Assembly: GCA_937914815.1 (NCBI GenBank) | Contig: CALDMI010000035.1 | Location: forward strand, 1-8,724 | Reading direction: 5' to 3' | Source of the DNA: an uncultured Clostridia bacterium | Lineage (GTDB): Bacteria; Bacillota; Clostridia; Oscillospirales; CAG-272 | Length of the DNA stretch: 8,724 nucleotides | Shown: in pieces, positions 1 to 6,123 of the stretch | Numbering within the stretch: position 1 is the stretch's first letter | Layout: every line of letters starts with the position of its first letter | Notes under the pieces: generated by a model | Told to the model about the DNA's origin: nothing | Database searches by the model: none | Seen by the model: the letters and a program-made list of their open reading frames with translations, nothing else | Program-made: the position numbers and the translations under genes

Positions 1-882
1 GACGTCCTCGGCCTCGGCCTTGGAGCCGCGCACCTCGCGGAAGTCGTCGCGCGTCTCCGGGTGCTCGAGCCCGCGGACGACGTTAGCCTTCAGAAATCCG
101 ACCTTTGAGCCCATGTCGTATCTGTCGCCCTCAAATTCAAGTGCCGAGACGCCGCCATCGTTGCTGAGCTTCTTCATAGCGTCGGTGAGCTGATACTCTC
201 CGCCGGCGCCGGGCTCAAGGTTGTCTATTATATCGAATACATCGGGGGTGAGAAGCACGCGCCCGAGTATCGAGAGGTTAGAAAATTCCTTGCCCGGTGC
301 GGGCTTTTCTATCATATCAGTGCAGGAGTAGACATTCGTCTCTCCGGGGAGGGGTTCAACCTTCAGGGAGGAGTACTTACGCACCCACTCCATCGGCACG
401 GGCTTTACGCCGACTACCGGCTTTCCGTACTTCTCATATACATCTATCATCTGTTTTACGACAGGGGTCTTTGAGAAGATGACATCGTCGCCGTAGAGGA
501 CGGCAAACGGCTCGTCCCCGACGAATTTTCTCGCTCTTCCGACAGCGTGTCCGAGACCCTTTGTCTCTTTCTGACGGAGGAAGTAGACATTCGCGAGATT
601 TGCAATCTCGTGAAGCTTCTCGAGCTCTTTTGTCTTTCCCTTTGCGGCGAGGGCATCACCGTATTCGACCGAGAGGTCGAAGAAGTCCTCCATTGCCTCC
701 TTATCGCGGTTTGTGATAATAAGAATGTCGGTTATCCCGCTGTCAGCCGCCTCCTTTACGAGGTGATACACTGCGGGGAGGTCCACTATCGGGAGCATCT
801 CCTTGCAGACCGCGTGGGATATGGGGAGCATGCGGGTGCCGAGACCGGCGGCGGGGATAATGGCTTTTGTGACCTTTTTCAT
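1..882 (-). CDS. galU: UTP--glucose-1-phosphate uridylyltransferase GalU, C-terminus cut by window edge
   Basis: Makes UDP-glucose from UTP and glucose-1-phosphate in the cytoplasm, supplying sugar for envelope glycans and glycolipids. The 294 codons read from ATG at 882 are open to base 1, so the stop lies outside, but GalU is usually about 290-300 residues and little is missing. Visible motifs are the nucleotide-binding GLGTR loop (residues 13-17), KEMLPIVD (27-34), KGLGHAV (108-114), the metal-binding acidic GDD (131-133), IEKP with its substrate-binding Lys193, GGEYQLTDA (227-235) and the YDMGSKVGF segment (255-263). AGAAGGA lies 8 bases upstream of the start. It is the last visible gene of the leftward operon, 40 bp after rbfA. 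Oddity: the first loop reads PISHAVCKEMLP, where family members usually have P-A-T-K-x-x-PKEMLP; the catalytically important second lysine (Lys27) is kept. Confidence 0.95.
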   Translation of the reverse strand, partial: MKKVTKAIIPAAGLGTRMLPISHAVCKEMLPIVDLPAVYHLVKEAADSGITDILIITNRDKEAMEDFFDLSVEYGDALAAKGKTKELEKLHEIANLANVYFLRQKETKGLGHAVGRARKFVGDEPFAVLYGDDVIFSKTPVVKQMIDVYEKYGKPVVGVKPVPMEWVRKYSSLKVEPLPGETNVYSCTDMIEKPAPGKEFSNLSILGRVLLTPDVFDIIDNLEPGAGGEYQLTDAMKKLSNDGGVSALEFEGDRYDMGSKVGFLKANVVRGLEHPETRDDFREVRGSKAEAEDV

Positions 883-922
883 TGGGCTTGTCCTTCTTTC
901 GTTTGCGTTTTATTTTTTATTT

Positions 923-1294
923 TTATTTATCGTCTTTCTTGTCTGCGCGCGCTTCTTCCTCACGGTGGATTTCGGTTAAGAGCTCGGCTATTCTCGCGCC
1001 GTGCTCTATCGAATTATCCTTTATGAAGTTCAGCTCGGGGGTTATTCTGAGGTTAAGCGTTACGGCGAGGTGGTGGCGGAGCATGCCGGTGCACTTTCTG
1101 AGACCCTCGAGAGCCTCTTTCGGGTCGCCTATGCAGGAGAAGTACACTCCGGCATATTTGAGGTCGGGCGCGACCTCGGCGCGGGTAATACTTACAAAGT
1201 TATCCGCTACCTTCGGCTCTCGCACCTCGCGGAGCGCTATCGCGAGCTCCTCCGCCACCGCGTCGTTTATTCTTCCGCGTCTGTATTTTCCCAT
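923..1294 (-). CDS. rbfA: 30S ribosome-binding factor RbfA
   Basis: RbfA is a small KH-like protein that binds immature 30S subunits and assists 16S rRNA 5'-end processing and late 30S maturation, especially in the cold. The 123 residues are full length for the family. They begin with the typical Arg/Lys-rich helix (GKYRRGRINDAVAEEL), continue through DLKYAGVYFS, and contain the signature LNLRITPELNFIKDNSIEHGARIAELL region near residues 80-106. The last dozen residues are a charged Glu/Lys/Asp tail. ATG at 1294 is preceded by AAAGGAAG at good spacing. It lies 78 bp downstream of murI and 40 bp upstream of galU, not in the usual nusA-infB-rbfA-truB cluster. A small GC hairpin lies just upstream of its ribosome binding site. 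Confidence 0.93.
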   Translation of the reverse strand: MGKYRRGRINDAVAEELAIALREVREPKVADNFVSITRAEVAPDLKYAGVYFSCIGDPKEALEGLRKCTGMLRHHLAVTLNLRITPELNFIKDNSIEHGARIAELLTEIHREEEARADKKDDK

Positions 1295-1310
1295 TTTGTT
1301 CTTCCTTTCG

Positions 1311-1325
1311 GCGGGGTGCCCCCGC
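1311..1325 (-). promoter_or_regulatory. Short GC hairpin upstream of rbfA ribosome binding site
   Basis: In the 78-bp murI-rbfA gap, GCGGGG (1311-1316) pairs with CCCCGC (1320-1325) around a 3-base loop. Read with the genes, the hairpin is preceded by an A-rich stretch and followed within about 6 bases by the rbfA ribosome binding site. It therefore cannot be an intrinsic terminator for the operon: the T-run lies on the other strand. It may be a processing or stabilising structure, or may terminate antisense transcription. Function is inferred; only the pairing is seen. Confidence 0.4.
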
Positions 1326-1372
1326 GTATTTTTCGTTTTTATGTTGTCCCGGGTTATGCCGGTTCTTTTCGC

Positions 1373-2098
1373 CTATTCTATTATCCGTGTAATCCCGCTG
1401 CCGCGCGGGTCTGTAACGACTGCGAGCAGCTCTGCACCGACGCGGGCGCAGGACACTATCCGCACGCCGCGGAATATCTCGGAGAAGGTCCCCGTAAGGT
1501 GCGGGAAGTGCGTACAGCCGAGAACGAGCGTGTCTATATCGGTATGCAGGAGCGGCGCGCACATGCGGGCGAGCTCCTTATAAAGCGGGTCGCTCTTTTT
1601 GCGCGGGCGCGGCGCACTGTCGCAGAGCAGCTCGGAGCGCCCGAGCCCCATTTTCTCAACTTCCGAGACAAGGGACTGCAGGGGCAGGGTATAGACCGTA
1701 GCCCCGGGGCGTGTACGCTTTATCTGCCTCTCAAACTCGCCGCTCCTCGCGGTCGCGTCGGTGCAGACGATGCCGATTTTCCCGTTTTCCGTTACGGCTG
1801 CTGCCGCGTCTGCCGTCGGGGCGAGTATCGGGGTCAGAAATTTTCGCTCCGCCGGGGTGAGCGAGCAGTAGACCGTGCTCGCCGTACAGCAGGCTATCAG
1901 CGCGTGGGTCGCTCCCGCTTCGCGGAGTTTCTTGATATCCGCACGGACAAGTCGGATTATCTCCTGCCGGCTCTTCGTGCCGTAGGGACAGTTCTTTTTG
2001 TCGGCGTAGTAGATAAGGTCGGCGCGCGGGCGGAATTTGCGGAGCTCGAATATTACCGACATGCCGCCTATCCCGCTGTCGAACACGCCGCTCATCAT
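1373..2098 (-). CDS. murI: Glutamate racemase MurI
   Basis: Interconverts L- and D-glutamate in the cytoplasm to supply D-Glu for peptidoglycan. The 241 residues (slightly short; 250-270 is usual) show the FDSGIGG motif (residues 6-12, catalytic Asp7/Ser8), CPYGTKSR (37-44), the first catalytic cysteine Cys70 in IACCTAS, and the second, Cys195, in LGCTHFP (193-199). The substrate-contacting Asn that normally follows the first cysteine (C-N-T) is replaced by a second Cys (codons TGC TGT). The segment usually reading VDS near residues 215-217 is VSC. The start overlaps the ddl stop as ATGATGA: the first ATG at 2098 gives a 4-bp overlap, and the adjacent ATG at 2095 is an equally possible start. 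A weak GGGGGA lies 5 bases upstream. The overlap suggests translational coupling to ddl, the other D-amino-acid enzyme of the pathway. Confidence 0.92.
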   Translation of the reverse strand: MMSGVFDSGIGGMSVIFELRKFRPRADLIYYADKKNCPYGTKSRQEIIRLVRADIKKLREAGATHALIACCTASTVYCSLTPAERKFLTPILAPTADAAAAVTENGKIGIVCTDATARSGEFERQIKRTRPGATVYTLPLQSLVSEVEKMGLGRSELLCDSAPRPRKKSDPLYKELARMCAPLLHTDIDTLVLGCTHFPHLTGTFSEIFRGVRIVSCARVGAELLAVVTDPRGSGITRIIE

Positions 2099-3156
2099 GT
2101 GTTCCCCCGGCGGAGCGCCGAATTTATGAGGATGGTCAAAAGAGCCGTAAAGGATATGCCGCTTTCACGGCACATACCGGGGTAGAGGCTCTTTTCCGTC
2201 ATGCCGGGAAAGGTGTTTATCTCGTTCAGGTATACGTCGCCGTCGGGCGAGAGCAGATAGTCCGCCCGGCAGAGATCTCTTATTGCAAGGGCGGAGAAGA
2301 GGGCGTCCGTCATATCGCGTATACGCCGGGCAAGCTTTGGCGGAATGTCGGCGTGCAGCACCGTTCCGGCGCGGCTGTCCTCTCCGTATTTTTCGGAATA
2401 AGTATACACGCCCCGGCAGATTACCTCGCCGGGAGGGAGTATACGGCGCACCTCCCCGTCCTCGAGGACGGCACATTCAAGCTCTCTTGCACCCCCGAGA
2501 TATTTCTCTATAAGCACGCGCCCGAGCCTGTCGGCGCGGCGCGCCGCGGGGATTGCCGTGAGGAGGGTTGCGGCGTCCTTCGCCGTCGCTATCCCGACCG
2601 AGCTCCCGAGCCCGGAGGGCTTTACGATAAGGGGATATCCGATATCGTCCGCGGCGCGGAGAATTGTATCGTTCCGACATTCTCCGTCCGTCACGGAAAA
2701 CCACGGCAGGGTGGGTATGCCCATAGCGTCGGCAATCCGCTTTACCGTTATCTTGTCACAGCAGAGCGCGCCGCCGAGAACGCCGCACCCGACGGTGGGT
2801 ATCCCCGCACAGCGGAGCGCCCCCTGCACGGTCCCGTCCTCTCCGAGGTCTCCGTGCAGGACGGGGAGCGCCGCGTCGGCTTTTCTTATTCCGCGCGGGG
2901 TAAGGAACCCGGAGAGACCGCCGCGCCGCACGGGAAATGCGGAGGTCAGCGCCGTGCCGTCACCCGCCCAGCGGGCGGAGCCGATATTCGCGGTGTCGCC
3001 GCCGTATATGTACCAGTCGCCGCCGCGACTTATCCCGACGGGGACCGGCAGAAAAAGAGAAGAGTCAAGATTTTTTATCACTTCAGCCGCGGAGGCACAG
3101 GACACATCGTGCTCGCATCCCTCGCCGCCGAATATCACCGCTATCCGTTTTTTCAT
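2095..3156 (-). CDS. ddl: D-alanine--D-alanine ligase Ddl
   Basis: ATP-dependent ligase that makes the D-Ala-D-Ala dipeptide for the peptidoglycan stem. From ATG 3156 it is 353 residues, normal for the longer Gram-positive Ddl type. It carries the N-terminal GGEGCEHDVS motif (catalytic Glu15), HGDLGEDGTVQG (101-112), the DK of CCDK (134-135), the ATP-grasp loop KPSGLGSSVGI (179-189), EKYLGGARELE, the omega-loop YTYSEKY with the catalytic-type Tyr257, and NEINTFPGMT (311-320). The EKY omega loop is that of D-Ala-D-Ala enzymes rather than the EKG-type loop of VanA-like ligases, so vancomycin resistance is not suggested. An in-frame GTG at 3168 would add 4 residues, but GAGGTG lies 4 bases before the ATG at 3156 and overlaps that longer start, so ATG is preferred. 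It follows prmC by about 69 bp and overlaps murI by 4 bp. Confidence 0.94.
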   Translation of the reverse strand: MKKRIAVIFGGEGCEHDVSCASAAEVIKNLDSSLFLPVPVGISRGGDWYIYGGDTANIGSARWAGDGTALTSAFPVRRGGLSGFLTPRGIRKADAALPVLHGDLGEDGTVQGALRCAGIPTVGCGVLGGALCCDKITVKRIADAMGIPTLPWFSVTDGECRNDTILRAADDIGYPLIVKPSGLGSSVGIATAKDAATLLTAIPAARRADRLGRVLIEKYLGGARELECAVLEDGEVRRILPPGEVICRGVYTYSEKYGEDSRAGTVLHADIPPKLARRIRDMTDALFSALAIRDLCRADYLLSPDGDVYLNEINTFPGMTEKSLYPGMCRESGISFTALLTILINSALRRGNT

Positions 3157-3225
3157 ATCGCACCTCACCTAATGTGAGTATACGGAAAACGGCTTTTCGC
3201 TGTTACATCGTTACCGGATTTATCG

Positions 3226-4047
3226 TTACAGGATTTTCTCTTCCCGGAGAACGGCGAGCCGGGGCAGTCCCGAGAGGTCGGGGAGTATTTCCGCGCGCAT
3301 GTGATTATCCCGCGCGGCGCACATCAGCGCGTCCGCCTGGTCGTATCCGATTTCAAGGGCGAAAAATCCGCCGGGGGAGAGATTTTTTTTGTATTTTGAG
3401 ATTATTCTGCGGTATAGCCCCGCTCCGTCCGGGTCGTCGCCAACGAGGGCGAGCCGCGGCTCCGTATGCACTTCGTCCGAGAGGTCCGGGTAGACATCGG
3501 CTCTTACATACGGTGGGTTTGAGAATATCGCGGAGAAACGCTCACACGGCTCGTAGAGCCTGAGGTCCGAGAGGACAAATTCCACCCGGTCGGTGAGTGC
3601 GAGGCGGTCGGCGTTCTCCATTGCCACATTGAGAGCGGCGGCGGAAATATCGAGCGCCACAGCCGCCGTATCGGGTCGGTTTTTTAAGATTGAGAGGGCG
3701 ATACAGCCGCTCCCGGTGCAGAGGTCGAGAAAGCGCGCACCGCGGGGTAGATTTTTCACTCCGTAATCGACAAGCAGCTCGGTCTCCTGCCTCGGTATGA
3801 GGCACGCCGGGGTGACCTTATAGGTCTCGCGGTAAAACCCGCACTCGCCTAAAATATATGCGAGAGGCTCGCGCCGGCACCTGCGATCTGCCGCGGAGAG
3901 GAGCTCCGGAGAGTCGGATGAGGTATCCGGGAGAAAAAGCTCGTATTCGCGCGCTCCGCCGAACACGCGGAAGAGCTCGCGCGCGTCATATCCGGCGTCC
4001 GGCACTCCCGCCGCGGAGAGCAGCCCGGTAAGCTCGCGTACCGTCAA
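3226..4047 (-). CDS. prmC: Release factor glutamine methyltransferase PrmC (HemK family)
   Basis: SAM-dependent methyltransferase that N5-methylates the glutamine of the GGQ loop of peptide-chain release factors, raising termination efficiency. The 273 residues fit the family. There is an N-terminal helical domain with the typical REPLAYILGECGFYRETY region (59-76), then LIPRQETELLVD (83-94), the SAM-binding LDLCTGSGCIALS (107-119), the acidic end of a strand in ALDIS (131-135), and the catalytic NPPY (177-180) that contacts the target glutamine. The only plausible start is TTG at 4047, overlapping the yqhQ TGA stop as TTGA; GGGAG lies 9 bases upstream, and the next Met is deep inside the fold. 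Translation is probably coupled to yqhQ. The substrate gene prfA, often adjacent, is not downstream here; ddl follows after about 69 bp. Confidence 0.94.
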   Translation of the reverse strand: MTVRELTGLLSAAGVPDAGYDARELFRVFGGAREYELFLPDTSSDSPELLSAADRRCRREPLAYILGECGFYRETYKVTPACLIPRQETELLVDYGVKNLPRGARFLDLCTGSGCIALSILKNRPDTAAVALDISAAALNVAMENADRLALTDRVEFVLSDLRLYEPCERFSAIFSNPPYVRADVYPDLSDEVHTEPRLALVGDDPDGAGLYRRIISKYKKNLSPGGFFALEIGYDQADALMCAARDNHMRAEILPDLSGLPRLAVLREEKIL

Positions 4048-5819
4048 TTTTCCGCGCTCCCGTTGTCTTCTCCGGCGGTGGCGGAGGTGTCCGTTGCGGG
4101 GATTTCGTCCGCTTCCGCAGTTTTTGCACTTTCCGCGTCTGCGGAGTACTCCGCATTTTCGGTTACGGTGCCGTTTACGGCGGTTTCCGTATTTCCTGTG
4201 GCATCCGGCGCTGTCGCGCTCTCTCTGCGGCGGGAATTATAGGCTGCGATAAGCGAATTTATCTTTTCGGTGAGGGCGGAGACCTCCGATGTCACCTCGT
4301 CGACACGCGCGCGGTCGGCGTCGACCCTGCGGCATAACTCCGTCGCGGGATCCTCCGCGCCGTCTGCCCCCTCCGGGACTTTCGCCGTGAGGTCTGCGCG
4401 CGTGCGCTTTGCCACAGCGAGGGTGAGCTTTAAGGAGGCGATTTTCTCATTCGCCTTTTCTATCTGCGCCTCCGCGCCCTTTGCGTCGGTCTCGGACATC
4501 AGCTTCATGAGCTTTTTGTCCTCCGCGGCGAGCGCACGGTTCGTTTCATACTCGGTGAGAAGTACATTGGTGAGGGTCTCCTCTCCGTCGGGATTTTCCG
4601 CTCCGGTGAGCGGCTCTCCGTGCTCAAGACGGCGGACGCGCTCTTTCATTATGAAGTCCGCGAGGGCGGAGGAGGACGCGCCCGCGGCGCGGTTGAAGGT
4701 TATCAGCTCGTCCGTGAGCGTCTCGCGCCGTAGGGCTAACTCGTCTGCGCCAGCTTCGCTGAGCGTCAGCCGCTCCTCCGCGGTCATTGCGGAGAGAAGA
4801 TAGGGGTTCTTTTCCTCGCGCTTTTCCCACCCGCGGTTCTGCCAGAACTCGCGGAACTCCGGGAAGTCGTCGCGCAGGGCGCACTTTATCGAAACTATGG
4901 CACACTCGAGCATTTTTTCGTCCGGCTCCTTCGTCGTGAGCCTCTGCACCCAGAGACCGGGAGTGGAGAGTGCCTTTGTGAACGGGTTTATATGCTTTCC
5001 GGCGTACATGATTATCTCATATCCTATCCCGACGACGAGCGGGAGAATAAGGAGGCGTATTCCGGTGTAGGCAAAGGTGTTGAGCCCCGGGAATATAAGC
5101 CGGATAAAGAGCCCGGCTATTATGCCGACGAGGATCATAAAGAACATGAAGCTCGTGCCGCAGCGAGGGTGAAAGCGGGTATGCTTCTTTGCATTTTCAG
5201 GGGTCAGCTCCTCGCCGGACTCAAAGCAGGCGATGGATTTGTGCTCCGCGCCGTGGTACATGAAGGTGCGCTTTATGTCCGGGATAAGCGAGACAAGCCA
5301 TAAGTAGAGAAGAAAGATTATGACCTTGACGACTCCCTCGACGACCGCGCGCCACGCGCCGAGCGTCACGACCTTGTTCAGAAGGTCGGAGAGGAGCGTC
5401 GGGAGGAATATGAAAAGCGTCACCGCGAGGGCAATTCCGAGCAGGGTTCCGAGGAGCATTACAAGGTCGGTGAGCCCTATTCCCATGTGCTTTTTGAGCC
5501 ACTTTTCAAATTTTCCCTCTTCCTCCTCTTCGTCGAGCCCGAGGGCGTCGGCGGAGTTTGCCATTGTGGAGAACGAGAGCTTCATCATCTCGATAAAGTT
5601 AACGACCCCGCGGATTATCGGGAGATTCAGGAATTTGTTGCGCTTTCTGACAGAGACAAACGAGTCGTCGTAGACCGTCAGCGTTCCGTCCGGTTTTCTG
5701 CAGGTGGTGACGGTGTGCGCCCCCGCCTTCATCATAACGCCCTCGAGTACAGCCTGCCCGCCCACCTTATTGAGGCGCTCGGGGTCCTTGTACGCGTCGG
5801 CAGAATTTTTCTTTGACAT
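4044..5819 (-). CDS. yqhQ: YqhQ-like DUF1385 membrane protein with long C-terminal extension
   Basis: Polytopic membrane protein of the DUF1385/YqhQ family; the biochemical role is not established. Residues 15-312 hold the family core: GGQAVLEGVMMKAG (20-33), IRGVVNFIEMMKLS (69-82), predicted membrane spans near 117-140, 158-180, 222-245 and 252-272, YHGAEHKSI (188-196) and HPRCGTSF (217-224). The family usually ends soon after this. Here about 275 more residues follow: a charged helical stretch with likely coiled coil (about 420-530, rich in E/K/A/L) and a low-complexity Thr/Ala/Glu tail (about 533-591). ATG at 5819 is chosen because AAAGGA lies 7 bases upstream; an in-frame ATG at 5873 would add 18 residues but has no ribosome binding site. 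It is the first gene of the leftward operon and overlaps prmC by 4 bp. Pairing of DUF1385 with prmC is common in Bacillota. Confidence 0.9.
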   Translation of the reverse strand: MSKKNSADAYKDPERLNKVGGQAVLEGVMMKAGAHTVTTCRKPDGTLTVYDDSFVSVRKRNKFLNLPIIRGVVNFIEMMKLSFSTMANSADALGLDEEEEEGKFEKWLKKHMGIGLTDLVMLLGTLLGIALAVTLFIFLPTLLSDLLNKVVTLGAWRAVVEGVVKVIIFLLYLWLVSLIPDIKRTFMYHGAEHKSIACFESGEELTPENAKKHTRFHPRCGTSFMFFMILVGIIAGLFIRLIFPGLNTFAYTGIRLLILPLVVGIGYEIIMYAGKHINPFTKALSTPGLWVQRLTTKEPDEKMLECAIVSIKCALRDDFPEFREFWQNRGWEKREEKNPYLLSAMTAEERLTLSEAGADELALRRETLTDELITFNRAAGASSSALADFIMKERVRRLEHGEPLTGAENPDGEETLTNVLLTEYETNRALAAEDKKLMKLMSETDAKGAEAQIEKANEKIASLKLTLAVAKRTRADLTAKVPEGADGAEDPATELCRRVDADRARVDEVTSEVSALTEKINSLIAAYNSRRRESATAPDATGNTETAVNGTVTENAEYSADAESAKTAEADEIPATDTSATAGEDNGSAEN

Positions 5820-5944
5820 TTTGTTTCCTTTCGTAAGTTTGTGGGAGCCGGGGTAGGGCTCTCTTTGAGACATAGCGTTGCATCGCGCCGGGACATCGCG
5901 CAGGTCCCCGAAAGACCCGCCGCCGTCGCGCGTGAATATTATTA

Positions 5945-5985
5945 CGGATACATTGTATCACATCTGCGCGCAAAAATAAATAGTA
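5945..5985 (-). promoter_or_regulatory. Candidate extended -10 promoter for the yqhQ-prmC-ddl-murI-rbfA-galU operon
   Basis: On the minus strand TACAAT (5957-5952) is preceded by TG one base away (TGATACAAT), a good extended -10 of the housekeeping sigma factor. No clear TTGACA is seen 16-18 bases further upstream, only T-rich sequence, which an extended -10 can tolerate. This would start transcription near 5945 and give a leader of about 125 bases before the yqhQ ATG. The leader contains a short inverted repeat (GGGAC/GTCCC), but I recognise no known riboswitch in it. Confidence 0.4.
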
Positions 5986-6007
5986 AATGCAAAAGTTATC
6001 AAAAAAA

Positions 6008-6034
6008 TTAACAGAGCGGCAGAAATTGTATATT
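6008..6034 (+). promoter_or_regulatory. Weak candidate promoter for the CotF-like gene
   Basis: TTAACA (6008-6013, one mismatch to TTGACA) and TATATT (6029-6034, one mismatch to TATAAT) are separated by 15 bases, shorter than the optimal 17. Transcription would begin near 6041 and include the whole downstream hairpin in the leader. If the gene is a sporulation gene, a forespore or mother-cell sigma factor may be used instead; I found no match with correct spacing. Confidence 0.25.
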
Positions 6035-6069
6035 TTGCGGCTTTTTGACGCGGTAAAAACGAATAAAAC

Positions 6070-6123
6070 GGCTCCTGTCGGTTAAAAATCATGGAAGAAA
6101 AAACCGAAAGGAGCCTTTGTTTT
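6070..6123 (+). promoter_or_regulatory. Hairpin enclosing the ribosome binding site of the CotF-like gene, followed by T-rich run
   Basis: GGCTCCT (6070-6076) pairs perfectly with AGGAGCC (6109-6115). After one G/A mismatch, TCGGTT (6078-6083) pairs with AACCGA (6102-6107). This gives a 13-bp stem with one mismatch and an 18-base A-rich loop. The 3' arm contains the ribosome binding site AAAGGAG (6107-6113) for the ATG at 6124. A TTTGTTTT run (6116-6123) follows at once, so the element looks both like an intrinsic terminator/attenuator and like a structure masking the ribosome binding site. The pairing is seen; regulation is inferred. Confidence 0.6.

Larger units (their letters stand above)
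5820..6123. other. Divergent intergenic region between yqhQ and the CotF-like gene
   Basis: This 304-bp stretch separates two divergently transcribed starts and holds no convincing gene. The left part (5820-5945) is GC-rich and forms the presumed yqhQ leader. The right part (about 5950-6110) is markedly AT-rich compared with the rest of the window and contains the candidate promoters for both directions, then the hairpin over the CotF-like ribosome binding site. Short open frames crossing it (for example on the minus strand from 6395 or 5973) have no ribosome binding site and no recognisable protein. Confidence 0.7.

Noticed and set aside
1001..2185. 394-codon open frame on the plus strand
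   Set aside because: It lies opposite murI and part of rbfA, which have clear family motifs. It has no ribosome binding site and no recognisable protein, and is explained by high GC and codon bias.
2095..3156. Vancomycin-resistance type D-Ala-D-Lac/Ser ligase
   Set aside because: The omega loop has the EKY tyrosine of D-Ala-D-Ala ligases, and no other van genes are present.
2095..3168. GTG at 3168 as the ddl start
   Set aside because: The GAGGTG ribosome binding site overlaps this codon and is correctly spaced for the ATG at 3156.
2353..3177. 274-codon open frame on the plus strand, with another of 204 codons in a second frame
   Set aside because: Both are antisense to ddl. Several frames are open here because stops are rare in the GC-rich complement.
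3201..3229. Two ATCGTTAC copies 15 bases apart at the prmC 3' end
   Set aside because: Only two short copies, one including the prmC stop codon; too little to call a functional repeat.
5934..5957. GAATA and CATTGTA resembling a forespore sigma-G promoter on the plus strand
   Set aside because: The elements are only 12 bases apart, whereas the known spacing is about 16-18, so it is probably chance.
6091..6123. ATG at 6091 as the start of the CotF-like protein
   Set aside because: It lies in the hairpin loop with no ribosome binding site, and the family N-terminus begins at the downstream Met.
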